Shown piece after piece: positions 44,086 to 55,891 of a stretch of DNA of 64,000 nucleotides. The stretch covers positions 50,449,163 through 50,513,162 of the forward strand of contig NC_092868.1 of NCBI RefSeq assembly GCF_032062135.1, written 5' to 3'. Made by a program: the position numbers and the translations under genes. The stretch comes from Pyxicephalus adspersus (taxonomy: Eukaryota; Chordata; Amphibia; Anura; Pyxicephalidae). Position 1 is the first letter of the stretch. Each line of letters starts with the position of its first letter. The notes under the pieces were generated by a model. That model searched no databases and had not been told where the DNA came from. It saw only the letters and a list, made by a program, of their open reading frames with translations.

Positions 44086-45944
44086 AAAGAAGATAAAACT
44101 GCCTTTAAGAATGACTATAAAGTATTAATAAACAACAAAAGTGTTTCTTACAGGATACTCGTTGTAGAAGATCCTTGAATATTGAATAAAAATATTACTG
44201 TACCTCACATACAAAATCTAATTGGATTTTAGGCAGCATCACAAAAGGTTAAAATTGGTTTCTAATAAAACACCCTGAATCAACCCTTCTGACCAATGCT
44301 CAGCTTTCCACCTGGCCTGGATATGTCGGTTTCCCGGATCTGCTCCCCCCTCCATTGCCTGACATTGCAAATAGAAGCTCTCTCGTGCCATGCATGTTCA
44401 TGTGAAATGGATCTTACAATTTTACTGACCAGTTCATAAACGTGCTTCAATAATTCATAACTTCCCTGTGTGTTCTCTTTTTCATTATGGAGTCTATATC
44501 ACTTCACAGACATTCTGCCTTGACTGAGCTGCTGCTATTCTTATCTGCTCAGCTGATATCAATAATTTTGTCTGAAGTCTTAATCCGGGCATTGACTTCA
44601 CCGCTACTTCATACTAGTACCAGGAGCTCCCAATCAAATGGGGAATTAGAGCCCGAGAGGGAAGTCAACATATTTTAAACTTGTAGAAATTTGTAAAAAT
44701 GCTTTACACCCAACTATTTCCAATTTTTGCGCTGTCATTGCAGTCTGGGCTTTTATAGGTGCAGGTCTTCATCCCATTCCTGGTTTATCTATTATGAGTT
44801 ACTGACATACATCCAGAAAAGTCTGTTAGGTGGGTTTGTATCATTATGTGCCGGTATGCACAAGTATGCCTACAATTTGCAGATTTTCCTTATTCTTTTG
44901 GGTTGGGTGATGTTGGATGTCTTTTAATAAAAAAAAGGGGAGACAGCTCTGAACTCAAGGTGAATATGACATTTTTTTATAGTTTGGCCAGGAGTTGGGC
45001 TTTAAACATTATTTATCTTTATAAACATTATTGGGAAACCAAAGTATTTAATCTACCACTGTATAAATCGATGTCACAACATTATACTCATTCCTAAATT
45101 ACAGGTTCACTTTAAATATCTGCAGTTTCTGGAATCATTTGGCAAATGCATTCCTCAATCATCTATTTCATATTTGCTCAGGCTACAATAAAATGTATTC
45201 ATATTATTGCTTCTCTTCAGCGTATAAGGTAATGGTTGCTACCCTTTCCCCATCTACCTTTTCATTTAAAATATATGTCTGCGATGGCGCTGCATTTTTT
45301 TCCCGTCCCTTCATCGTACTTACTGCCTAGAGGGCAGCGCTACACAGCAAAGCAATGCATTACAAATCCCACCGCTTACTATCAACACTGTTTAACATTA
45401 CAATGGGGCTTCGCAAAGGAAGCATTTGTATTACAATAAAAAGAATTTTAAAAAAATCTTGTTTAGTGAGCTGGCTTCATGCTGAAAACTCTGTAAAGAG
45501 CCTCTGTGAATCATAAAGCAATTCAATAATGTATATGTTTGTTGAGGGAGCCGTAAAGAGACCCTCCTAAAGATGGAGGGGGCAACAGGAGAAGTTTTAG
45601 GTGTGAAAGTTTTTCTTCATTTTTTAAAGCAATAAAGAGGAAAGGTTTTCATCATATTACTCTAAGAATAAAGCTTCATGCACATGTTAGTGGTGGTCTC
45701 AAGCCAAAATCTATTACTGGCATCCTGACCTCTTTTATTTACCATTTTAAAGCTGAATCTAGGTAAATATAAAGGCACAATATTCCCTAGAAAAAGGATT
45801 AAAGGGCCCGGATAGGATAAATAGGATAGGATAGGATAAATAAATGTATTTGTGTACAGCTTGTTATTTGAGATCCAGGCCCGTAGTGTCCTAGAAGGAA
45901 TGTCAATGCCCTTTTTTCCAGGCAAGAAAATGAGGATGGCTTTG
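44086..45944. other. Non-coding DNA with a conserved-looking block
   Basis: The part 44440-44680 (GCTCAGCTGATATCAATAAT, AATCCGGGCATTGACTTC, GAGCCCGAGAGGG) is unique; it includes an ATG frame (44487-44678) with no recognised family. At 45812-45843 an AGGATAAAT/AGGATAGGAT short tandem repeat occurs. No gene is identified. Confidence 0.35.
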
Positions 45945-46230
45945 GTGTACCTGGCCATTTATAAAAAGGCACCTGACTTTGAATCAGGGGAAAATTGTAT
46001 CATGAGACCAGGTGGTTGAGGTGAAGAGGCTGGGAGAGCCTAGGAAGTCTTCCAAAGTTTAGATCTGTGGGACTCACAGAGATAGCAAGGAACATTTGTG
46101 TTTTTGTCGTTATGCTGGGGATGACTTTGATCCCCTGAGAAGGAAAAAAAACCCCTTGATTTTACTTTGTGTTGAAGTTTTTTGTGAATAAAAGTGGCCA
46201 TAGCATCCTGAAACTGAAATGAAGCCGGAA
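45945..46230 (+). repeat. LTR-like fragment with TATA and AATAAA
   Basis: TTTATAAAAAGGCACCTGAC at about 45959 resembles a core promoter. About 220 bases later GTGAATAAAAGTGGCC (about 46184) resembles the polyadenylation signal of an LTR R region. Ends and target duplication are not identified. Confidence 0.35.
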
Positions 46231-46734
46231 GTATCTCTCACCTTTTGCAAAAAGTGTGTTTGAAGCTAATGTTATACATTGAGACTTGTAAGTGAGGATA
46301 AAACTGTGGCACAGATTAACCAAAGTCCCTAAACTGCTATGAGAGCTTTGTATGTTTAAGGAATAATTGAACAGAAATTGGCAAGTTCACCTTGTGTTTT
46401 ATTTGTTTATTAAACTTTTGATCTGGTGTTCAGATTTAAATCATACTGTAACTTATTTTAGGGTTATCTGGCCAACCAAATTGCTTAAGACAGCCGAAAG
46501 AAAACATGAAGAAAATGAAAGAGATGACTGGGAGGGGAGTGCTGACATTATTTTGCTGCGTTGGGTCAAATACCCCAAAAAATTCCCAAACATAATGTGC
46601 AAATATGGAGAACATTGAGCACATTTTGCAAAAACTCCTAGGGCCCACATTTTAGTAATTTTCTGGATTATTATTGTGATTTTGTGTTAGATATTTTTCT
46701 TTGGTCAGCTAAGTGGGTAACTCACTATGCGACT
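46231..46734. other. Non-coding DNA
   Basis: No gene is seen; frames on both strands at 46436-46650 overlap and look fortuitous. Confidence 0.3.
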
Positions 46735-47093
46735 TTAAGCTGAACTCTGGGAAAAATTGTTCCTTTCCCCATTGCTGGGGTTAATAGTTTGATTTGTCTG
46801 GAAGATGATAGAACCAGAATAAAATGTTCTTTACACTTTGTTCCCAAAACCTTGAAAATTGGCCTTTTGCTTGTCTAAGCCAGTCACAAGAATCCACACC
46901 AAAAGCCTTGCTACCCCGCTGATTAGATTGCTGACATCATGCTCTAAAATTTAAGTCTTTGAACTATAAACCAGACCATTGGACAATGAGAAATTTTGGC
47001 AGTCGCAGGAGCAAGGGGTATGGAAGGTTATTCTCCAGTCCTATCATCTACCTGTACAAATGAGCAACAGCAACTCTTTCCCAGAGTTCATCA
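46735..47093. mobile_element. Possible TTAA-type MITE
   Basis: The left end TTTAAGCTGAACTCTGGGAA is mirrored by TTTCCCAGAGTTCATC at 47078-47093. The family of ends (TTAAAGCTGAACTCCAGG) recurs at 24608, 29428 and 48065. The right-hand TTAA is not preserved. Confidence 0.45.
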
Positions 47094-48106
47094 TCAGAGA
47101 AGAACAGCGGGGGTGGTACCTCACTGGCTCCAGCCAATCAGCTGTTTCTGACTTCTAAGCAGTTAATGTTGTAGCTCTCTCCATTAAAACCTCAGTGCTT
47201 GGAATATGAAAACATAACAATGGTAGATAGATGGAAGAATACATTTTAAATGTGAATTTATCAATGTAACATACATAACACTTTCCAGTGTGTTGTTGCA
47301 ATATCAATATTGCAACAAAATACTAAAATAGCTGCATCGTGTTTGCTACAAATTGACACGCATGCTTTGACTGCTGTGTTTTGCTTAACTGTTCCTGATA
47401 TGTATTAATGTTATAGAAACATTATGGTGTTGTACTTCTAATGAAAAAAAACACATTGTCACAGGCAAGCAGTGGTGTACAAGCCCCCCAGGGGCCCGAG
47501 GGACAGTTATTACATGTTGCACACAAATGCCATTTTATAGACCTAGAGCAAAAACATTAAGTGAAATTGATTTGGTGGAGGATGAGGATATTTTCCTTTC
47601 TTTGTGTTTTTCATTGCCTTTTATTCATAACACATTTTCTATAGCATTGACCAGGAGTAATGCTTAAGGATGCAAAAATATGTAAATATTACAATCAGAT
47701 TAGATACCAGTGAATAATATCTGACACAAAAATATCTTTATGGAAAGAACTTGAGGTTACAACCTAATGCTGTTATAAAATCCTACTCCAATCCCAACGG
47801 CCATTTCAAGGAGTTATAAAATACAGTAACTCGTTCAAATATTTTGCGTAAAGTTTTGTTCCTAGCAGAAAAACTTGATGCCTGCAACCAGACATTTATT
47901 GGGAGAGTTCAAAGGGCACGATGGATGGTGTTCTTCGTTTATATATATAACTATAATGATATATCTGAAAAAAACAGCCATCAAAACAATACAATAATCT
48001 TCCAATGTCAACCAGTCAGTGGTGTATAAAAAACCCTCTTTGTTATCAAATCAATTCAAAGCCTTCAAAGTTGAACTTCAGGCAAACAACAAATTACACA
48101 AATGAA

Positions 48107-48143
<37 letters not shown>

Positions 48144-48420
48144 TGACCTATTCATTTTGATCAATAAACTATTGAAAGAGATAAATCAGTGCAAAAGTGA
48201 TAAATAAATATAAATGAATCCTGTTATATGCTCCTCCTAGAAACAAAACTTAAAAAAAGAAAGCCTTCAATAAGTAATGGTGCTCAAATGTGGATTACCT
48301 TCACGCCAGTTATCAAGTTGTGTTTGGATAATTCTGTATTATATAAAAAACTGTTGTTATTTAAATCCAAGTCTAATTATGGCTTTATTTTTGCCTATAT
48401 AACTATAGATCTCATTGTTA
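47094..48420. repeat. Non-coding DNA with a (TA)n tract
   Basis: A perfect (TA)n runs from 48108 to 48138, next to GTTGAACTTCAGGCAAAC, a diverged copy of the GCTGAACTCCAGGCA repeat end. At 47286-47311 a 12-bp hairpin TTGTTGCAATAT ... ATATTGCAACAA is seen. No gene is seen. Confidence 0.5.
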
Positions 48421-48461
48421 CTCCTGAGGAAGCAGACTTAGTAACCGCGAAACATGTCAAG
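48421..48461 (+). ncRNA. Hammerhead-ribozyme-like motif, copy D
   Basis: The plus strand reads CTGAGGA, A, GC ... GC (2-bp stem II with a 13-base loop), GAAAC, ATGTC. ACATGT is a palindrome in the position where the ACGCGT palindrome lies in minimal dimeric hammerheads. CUGANGA, GAAA and GTC are intact; stem I is weak. Confidence 0.35.
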
Positions 48462-48860
48462 AGAGACAAAGATTGTTAACATTGAGAAATAAAAGAGAAA
48501 AGCTTTATTGTAACAAGACATAGATTATGATGTGTAAACAATACTTTCTTGTACTTTGTTGTTGTTTTACATTTTTATATTGAAATAAATTTGAGTTGAT
48601 GACCCAAGCTTCATTGAGAAGGCCTTGCGCCCATACCCTCATTCACCAAATGATAATTTTGAACAAGTAGAGATGAGCAGAGTGATTTTGGCAGCATTGC
48701 TTTCTTTGAGAAAAAAAATGAATTGGCAGTATGAATTACCTCCTAAAAATTGGCTAAACAATAGTGGGGACATTAGATACAGTGGATATAGTGGAGATAT
48801 TTAGGCTCTTCTAAAGGATGCATAGGAATGCTATTAAAGTTTCTGTAAAGGACTACATAA
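48462..48860. other. Non-coding DNA
   Basis: No gene is seen. GTAGAGATGAGCAGAGTGA near 48668 resembles a GGGATGAGC repeat end found also near 57300. Confidence 0.3.
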
Positions 48861-50099
48861 TACATTGCCAGTCCAAAAAGAAAAGTCAAACACTTCTAAA
48901 TTTCATTGGACTGCCTTTGGCTTTGATTACGATGCACATTTGCTGTGGTATCATTCTGATAAATTTATGCAAAGTCACAACATTTATTTCCATCCAGAGT
49001 TTCATTCATTTTTCTCCAAAATCTTTTATTGATGATGGGAGAGTTGAACCGCTGTATAATGTTTTCTCCAGCACATCCCAAAGATTCTCAAGGGGGTCAA
49101 GGGGTGGAATCTATGGTAAACAATTCATGTGTGAAAATGATGTCTCATGTTCCTGGAACCATTCTTTCACAATTTAATCCTAATGAATCCTGACATTGTC
49201 ATCCTAAAATATTCTCATGCCATCGGGGAAGAAAAATATTTATTGATAGAAGAACCTGTTCATTCACTATATTCAGGGAGTCAGCTGACCAAAATTTTTT
49301 GGGCACATACACATTGCTGAACCTAGACCTGACCAAGTGAAGTGACCCCAGATAATAACACTGACCCCACAGATACCCTGATCAAAAAACTGCCCCCACA
49401 GACACCCCAGATCATAACACTGTTCCTACTGGCACCCCAGATCATACTGCTGCCACCACAGATACCCCAAATCATAAGGCTGCCCTCACAGGTACTGCAC
49501 ATTTTAACACTTCCCCCACAGACACCACCGATTATAACAATGCATTCGAAGACCCCTCAAATCCTAACACTGCCCCTACAGGCACCCCTGATCGTAACAC
49601 TGCCCCCACAGACACCCCAGATCATAAAACTGTGGCAGCTGCATACAGACATCCCTGATCATACCAATGCCCTCACAGACACTGCAGATTATACCACTGC
49701 CCCCACAGACACGTGTGTTAATAACAATGCCCCCACAGACACCCCTGATCATAACACTGCACTCACAGATACCCCTGATCATATCACTGCTGTCACAGAT
49801 ACCCCTGATCATATCGCTGCTCTCACAGATACCCCTGATCATATCACTGCTGTCACAGATACCCCTGATCATAAAGCTGCCCCCACAGGCACTGCATATT
49901 ATAACACTGCCTGCACTGGCACCCCAGATCATACTGATGCCGCCACAGACACCCCAAATTATAAGGCTGCTCTCACAGGCACTGCACATTATAACACTGC
50001 CCCCACAGTCACCCCAGATCATACCACTGCCCCCACAGTCACCCCAGATCATAACACTGTCCCCACAGTTTTGGGGACTTTTTATGGACAGGCAGTGTA
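48861..50099 (-). pseudogene. Tc1-like transposon with transposase partly replaced by a tandem array
   Basis: TA-flanked inverted ends read TACATTGCCAGTCC (48861) and, on the other strand, TACACTGCCTGTCC (50099). Between 48880 and 49340 the minus strand encodes the C-terminal half of a Tc1-type DDE transposase with stops: IWGHFTWSGLGSA (about 49340), DDNVRIH (about 49203, carrying the second catalytic Asp), IVKEWFQEHE (about 49175), PLDPLENLWDVLEKTLYSGS (about 49103, with the catalytic Glu at 49087-49089), then LWMEINVVTLHKFI. The N-terminal DNA-binding domain and the first Asp are gone. In their place is the 30-bp array (next entry), and the terminal repeat follows it directly. The element cannot encode an active enzyme. 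Confidence 0.85.
49342..50068. repeat. 30-bp tandem array derived from the Tc1 GGSVMIWG motif
   Basis: About 24 units of CCCCAGATCATAACACTGCC plus CCCACAGACA-type bases repeat every 30 bp. On the minus strand one unit encodes VCGGSVMIWG, the conserved Gly-Gly-x-Ser-Val-Met-x-Trp-Gly block of Tc1 transposases, in the same frame as the transposase remnant next to it. Since 30 is divisible by three, frames stay open across the array: 257 and 170 codons on the plus strand, 158 on the minus strand. These are not genes. A variant unit near 49624-49660 breaks the period. Confidence 0.95.
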
Positions 50100-53000
50100 T
50101 GTCAGTGCTAAATGAATATCTAATAATAATATTGTTATTTGTTACTGACTTCTTATTGTTTGATTTTTTTTCCTCGTAAAATTGTACTATAAGGAGACTA
50201 TGGTGGGACTATTTTCTGCAAAGCTGAATCTTCTTATCTTTTCAGGAACCACTACAATATAAATGTATTAATCAATACTACCTTTAATTTTACCTTGTTT
50301 TTTGACTCCTGACCATTAAAAGATTTTTCCAAAATTTTAGAATTATAAAAATTTTAACTTTGCCCATTCCTAAAAGCAAGAACATGTTTTTGTATTGTAG
50401 CTACATCTGCACCTCACAATTCTATAAAGCCTGAGGTTGCAGTTCTCTAAGTCAGGTGATATTGTCCCACAAGGGAGCTCAATAATTAAGCTGTATTTAG
50501 TCCTGGGACAGAAATTCTTTTTTTTTTTTTTTTACGACTATTGTACAATATCCCACCGTTAGCTCTGCCCTCCCAGCGTCCAAGGCTTTTGTATTTAATA
50601 TTTAACATTCTGTATGGCGTGAATAATTGATGGGCCTGTCTTCGCAACTGAAAATCTGCAGCAAATTTTATTGTTGACAAGTGTAATAATGTTCTCGCAC
50701 CTTCTTAACTTTTGCCATTAAATATTAATCTGCACTGTGTTATCCATTATACAGCTCTGACCTCTGAAATGTTTAGGGCCCAGAGATTAATCCGGCATGC
50801 TCTTCGGATGAATTATAAATAGTAATAAGGATCCTAATGGCACAAAAGGATTATCATTGGAATATCATGGGTAAAATTATGCCATTTTTTGCTTGCGCGC
50901 TTTCTACTTTGCCAGATTGCAGTCTTGAGGGGAACTTACTAAGAGGCCACCAAAGACAGCCGTATCATATAGTTGTATGGAAAAGATTCTTCAAAAAGAG
51001 CTACTAAGCCTAAAATAAATTTAAAAATAATCAAAGTTACATGATTTAAAAGAGCTGTATGAGCACCTGTCAAGAGTAGAGATGGAGAATGAGATGCAAA
51101 AAAATTGATTTTTGTTTGCAAAAAGCCCTGGCTTGAAAATGGACGGATCAAACTCTGTAGCTTCATTGTAGCTGAGTTTGATTGGCTCGATTTCATTTCA
51201 GTGCTAACTAAATGCCAATTTTTTTGCGTCTCAATGACTACGAGTCAATCATCTGGAAATAGTGCTCATTGCCCCATAGAAATCCTTTCTGGTGGACCAT
51301 CAGGAACAGGACAGCCTGGAGATGTCAGTGTGGTGGCCAAATACTTTTATAAGGATGGTTCTAATCCCTACAAGATGAATTTTCAGCAGATTGGGATCCT
51401 GGCTTGAGGTTTAGGGCCACAAGAAGTCAAGTATGTGCCATGCACAGCAAAATCACCTGGATTATGAGTTAATGGCAGACGTACACAGTTCATAATTTAA
51501 TAGTTTTATGTTCTGTTTAAATGGGTCAAAAGTCAAAACTTTTCTTATTTGAAGCTCACCAAAAAAAAAAAAAAGTTGCCAGGAGGTAAGGTTTCTGGCA
51601 GAAAAGACATGCCATTTTTTTTGGCAAAAAACACCCAGACCCAGATGCTGAGGATACCTGCAGGAGCTACATCATCAATGGCCATCCAATGGCCGAAAAA
51701 GATCACCATGGACCCAGAAAGTCTGCTGTGGAGTCGCAGGTGAAGATGGTGACTCAGGGTGCAGCTGTGGCAGATTCCTGGACCTGACATTGGTTCAAAA
51801 AGCCTACAAAAGTAAGTATGTGCCTTTACATATGGAAAAAGCTCATCCATACCAATAAGTATTTAGTTCCATTTTACCTTTGGGTAGCTTTAGGAATGGT
51901 TCAAATCTTGGTAAGGTCTCCAAATTTGTCCTAATGGGGAGATTTCCCTGATGTGTAGATCCTGTCCCTGTGCCCTATTGGAAGATTTCCTTTTGTTCCT
52001 GAACTGGTGGCAACTCATAATTTTAGAGTTTTCTTTATGTTTATTCCAGGTGACAATCAATATAAAAAAAATGAAATGTAACACCTGAATGCTATAGGAT
52101 ACACATTGGTTTATAAAAGCAGGTGCATAGTTGCCAACACTTCCCAAAAATTTAAGGGATTTCCCCAAATTAGGGCATCCAGTATGTGGCCCTCCTAATC
52201 TAGGGCCCATAGGAAAATAGGGTAATTTTTTGTTTTTTCTTTGCATAAAAAATAGGTTCAGGTTGATTTGCAAAGTGAACCGACAGTCTTGCACAAAGTG
52301 GGTCAGAGATCAACTAGGGCTTAAGCACAAGTAGATCTGTTGCCCTTAGCTACCAAACGCACATCTTTTTTTTTTATTCTCTAGATAAAAAAGAAAAATC
52401 TGGTTGCCGTGCATGCCAGCTCTACATCAACTCAGTTTTCTTTGCTCTAATTTTCATTAATTAGCCCCACTGGGCCTTGTGAACGAACAATGCTATAAAG
52501 GGATTGTTTTGCCCATAGCAACCATTTACATTCTCCCTTTCATTTTTTAAATGTGCACTAGAAAAATGTGAGCGTAGGTTGCTATAGGGAACACAAAATG
52601 TATAGGAAACTTCTTCCGAGAGACCTACATAGGCCCAACGCTGGTCTCCTTCTAGAAATGCTAATAACCTGGATGCCTTTGGCTGCAATACTTTCTGAGC
52701 CATTGACCTGAAACAAGGATGCAGATAAAATCATCAGATAGAAGTGAAAACTTCTAAACTACATGCTTTTTCTTTGCTGAAGCCATTGGATCTGATGGAG
52801 AGGTTGGGATTGGAAGCCTTTTGTATTTATCTTAATGATGATCCCCCATGCAGTGTAAAAAATGATCAGCTCGGACTGCTGTATCTTTTTTCACCACAAG
52901 ATGTCCTCAGTCTTCCAGGACAGACACTGTAGGTCACTCAGCCCCATAGACTGAGGACATACAGTGAGTGCAGGGTGTCATGGACCAACTTTTTAAGGAA

Positions 53001-53348
53001 AATCGTCATGACATCGATTATTTAAAGTGCAGTCTACTTAATTTTCCACATGTATATGCCTCTTTGAACATTCTCCTGAGACATTTGACTGGCTTAGGCA
53101 GAGTTCCTAAATTCCAAAATGTATTTGTTTGAGTTTAAACCAAAATTTGCCTTGGTAGATGATGAACAGAATATCCCATCACTATACTTCAGAGACAACA
53201 TATTGTTACCAATCCAACGACCCTTGATATGAACACTGCGGCTCTCATTCAGAACACTCCCTTCCCTCTTTCTCATTGGCCAGTCATGGAACTCCTTGTT
53301 TTCTGTATCATATTCAGAGAATTCAAGGTATTGTCCCTGATTTTTTTA
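50100..53348. other. Non-coding DNA with a conserved-looking block
   Basis: The part 50590-50900 (AATAATTGATGGGCC, ATTAATCCGGCATGCTCTTC, TTGCTTGCGCGCTTTC) is unique and carries homeodomain-like sites, a conserved-element candidate. Homopolymer runs lie near 50517-50533 and 51560-51573. The parts 51580-51790 and 52130-52300 are probably diverged interspersed repeats. No gene is identified. Confidence 0.35.
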
Positions 53349-53540
53349 AAGATGTAAAAGACAGACTATCACTAAAGAACCTGGGTGATCCGATGGAATT
53401 GGATTTCTTAAAATCATTTGCTATTATTTGGCAAATGTTTTCACTCCTAGCCTAGATCAATTTCAGGTTTAGTGGATCACCCAGGTTCTCTCATGATAGT
53501 CTATCTTCTCCAGTCTGAGAGAGCTTTATTAATTTAGATA
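53349..53540. repeat. Palindromic MITE family A, copy 4
   Basis: AGACAGACTATCACTAAAGA and GAACCTGGGTGATCC are matched by GGATCACCCAGGTTCTCTCA and GATAGTCTATCTTCTCC, ending GAGCTTTATTAATTTAG. The left terminal ~20 bases are decayed. Confidence 0.85.
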
Positions 53541-54332
53541 AAATGCTGCATACTACATTGTAGTATGCAGCAGGTGTAATGTAAGGCATAGGGCATATTT
53601 TGCACACCCTCCACTGAGATAACTTTTGGTTTTAGCGCATTTAAAAAAAAAATCCTGCAGTTGTACTTTAAAAAAGAAAAGGAAATGCCTGAAATACCAA
53701 CACACGATCATTTTTCTTAGAAATGTTTCATTTGTTTGTTCTCCCATGAATCCTATATCATACCCACAGCTGAGCGTGTTCTCCTTTTGTGACTCTCTTC
53801 TATAAAAACCTATAAAATATCCAACTTAATTCCCTCGGGGGGCTATTAAAAAACAAAAATCCTCATCAAAAAAAAAAGTAACACTAACAGTTGATATAAA
53901 GGGAATCCCAGGTTTTCAGCACTAGATGTACGACTCGATCATGGTACAAGCTCTTACCGCGCAAAGTTCTGAAAAGGGATTTCATTTTTACGATTCACAT
54001 AAAATGGAGAAATAACTCAGAGCCCCCCCCAGTTCACCAATCAGTCCGAGAAATTGAGCTGTAAATCCAATAACATATTTCTTTTAAGTGTCCTCGTTAG
54101 ACCTTTTAGAAAGCTTAGGAATATTCTAAATATAAGCCTATCATTGTATGAATACCCTGAAAAATATAATCTTCAATATAGAGAATAGAGATTTCACTCC
54201 AGGGAACAGAACTGCAAAAGGTCTAAATACAACTAAAGGTACGGTATTTTTGTGAGGCTGTGTGTATATTTTTTTAATGACAACAGTTTTTCTATATTGT
54301 TGGACAGCCTGCAAAAAAAAAAAAAGGTAATT
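53541..54332. other. Non-coding DNA
   Basis: No gene is seen. A hairpin ACTACATTGTAGTATGCAGC-type sequence occurs at about 53549-53570. A few CpGs occur near 53930-54060. Confidence 0.3.
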
Positions 54333-54615
54333 GGGCAGCTTGGTGGCTAAGTGGTCAGCACTCTGGCCTTTGCATTGCTAGGTCCCAGGTTCAAATCTCC
54401 CCCAGGACAATATCTGCATGGAGTTGTCAGGCTCTTCCCATGTTTGTGTGGGTTTCCTTTCAAATTACAAAAACATGCAGTTTGGTTAATTGGCTTCCCA
54501 CAAAAATTGTCCTTAGACTATAATAAAGACATATGACTATGGTAGGGTTATTAGATTGGGAGTCTCTTTGAGAGTAATATGTCAGCGCTATATAAATACT
54601 GTGTAATAATAATGT
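54333..54615 (+). mobile_element. tRNA-derived SINE, diverged copy
   Basis: The A-box-like TGGCTAAGTGG (54344-54354) and B-box-like GGTTCAAATCTC (54388-54399) mark an RNA polymerase III promoter of tRNA origin. The body contains ATCTGCATGGAGTTGTCAGG and AAAAACATGCAGTTTGG, and the tail AGCGCTATATAAATACTGTG is followed by TAATAATAATG. It is the same family as 17875-18209, older. A target duplication is not visible. Confidence 0.85.
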
Positions 54616-54896
54616 AAACCCAACCATCAATATCTTTAATGAGGTCTAATATGGTAATGTCATTTCAAAATACATCATTAATATTTTTGATTCTACAGCT
54701 TTCCTTTATGCATGAGGTCTGAATTTGACGCTTTTAAATGGTGAAATTTAGACTTTTGTTGCTCAACAATTTTGTGAATGTTCAAAGACTTGGCCCAGGC
54801 AAGTCTAGCATGTCTCTTCTGCAATATAGAACCTGCCTGCTCAAAACTGTCTAATATAAATTTCCATTTGAAATACATTTTACGCCACTGGTGTCA
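54616..54896. other. Non-coding DNA
   Basis: No gene is seen. Confidence 0.3.
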
Positions 54897-55401
54897 TTAA
54901 AGTAAACCTACCACCAAAACTTTTACTTTATTTAGGAGGATAGATATCTTATGAAGCAAAAATGAGCTTGTTTTTTCCCTAAATGAATTTTTTTTAAAGG
55001 GGGAGCCTCTTCCCTTTTGTCTTTACCGCCACAGCAGTAAAGCATAAATAGAAGTGTAGATACCTACGTCATGTATCCCGAGAGGCTTCGGGCTGCTCCT
55101 TCTGTGCATCATCTCTGGTTTGCGCAGAAGAGTCTTTTAGCCACTTTTTTTTTCATTTACAGGAGGATTTGTCATTTCACACCGGCACTGTGCAAAGTCA
55201 GGTGACGTAGGAAGAAGAAGGAAAAAGATGGCTGTGCACGGCACTTCCTCTGTCACATTCATCTGCACATTCATCTGCACCGGGACCAGGGAAGAATCCA
55301 TTATGAGGTGTGATCGAATCAAGGTCTCATGTGGAGGGATTACAGGCTCTGTGGAAGTAATGATATATGCTTTTTTTATTTTAATGGCAGTTCCACTTTA
55401 A
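54897..55401. mobile_element. TTAA-flanked MITE (Kolobok- or piggyBac-type)
   Basis: TTAA occurs at 54897-54900 and 55398-55401. The ends AGTAAACCTACCACCAAAA and, inverted, AGTGGAACTGCCATTAAAA are similar over ~19 bp. TTAA target sites are known for Kolobok and piggyBac elements, both abundant in frogs. A CATTCATCTGCA direct repeat lies at about 55256-55280. No transposase is present. Confidence 0.65.
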
Positions 55402-55654
55402 GTCTAACTTTAGTTTTGGAGTTCATACCTCTGTGCTCATTTCTCAGGGTGAGCGGGTGGCTATCTGGAGGCTCCCTTTAATAAAAGGGGACTTTTAGAT
55501 TCCAATAAGTTCCCTTCTTTGACCACCATGACTATTTGGAGGACAAGTTGTATGGAGTTTCTAATCCTCAACATGGTGCCATCCCCATGGTATGGACAGA
55601 AGGAAAGGGCACATATTTTCTTTTCCTGGCTGGCCAGGCAAGAGACCTGGCAAA
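55402..55654. other. Non-coding DNA
   Basis: No gene is seen. Confidence 0.3.
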
Positions 55655-55891
55655 TACAGGTAGTCCCAGACTTAAGGACATCCGACATACAGCCATCTCC
55701 TAGATCGTGATTAACTCACAGTAAGAATTTTATACAGTAACTGACACCAGGCTGCCTAATAATATGTTGCGACAAACATCTGTCCTAATTGCATTTATTA
55801 AAATCATGTACATGTTCCGACTTACACACAAATTCAACTTAAGAACAAACCCACAGTCCCTATCACGTATGTAACCTGGGGACTACCTGTA
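55655..55891. mobile_element. Tc1/mariner-type MITE, TA-flanked
   Basis: TA at 55655-55656 and 55890-55891 flank ends CAGGTAGTCCC and GGGACTACCTG (perfect 11-bp inverted repeat, continuing imperfectly). GACTTACACACAAATTCAAC and TTAAGAACAAACCCACAG are typical of the interior of a widespread vertebrate MITE. It is non-coding. Confidence 0.85.

Noticed and set aside
49342..50115. 257-residue plus-strand frame with a Thr-Asp-Thr-Pro-Asp-His repeat
   Set aside because: It is the antisense of a 30-bp array derived from a Tc1 transposase motif. The period keeps several frames open on both strands; there is no sign of a gene.
54340..54410. Possible tRNA gene (A and B box present)
   Set aside because: No cloverleaf can be formed, and the sequence continues into a SINE body and tail, so it is a tRNA-derived SINE head.
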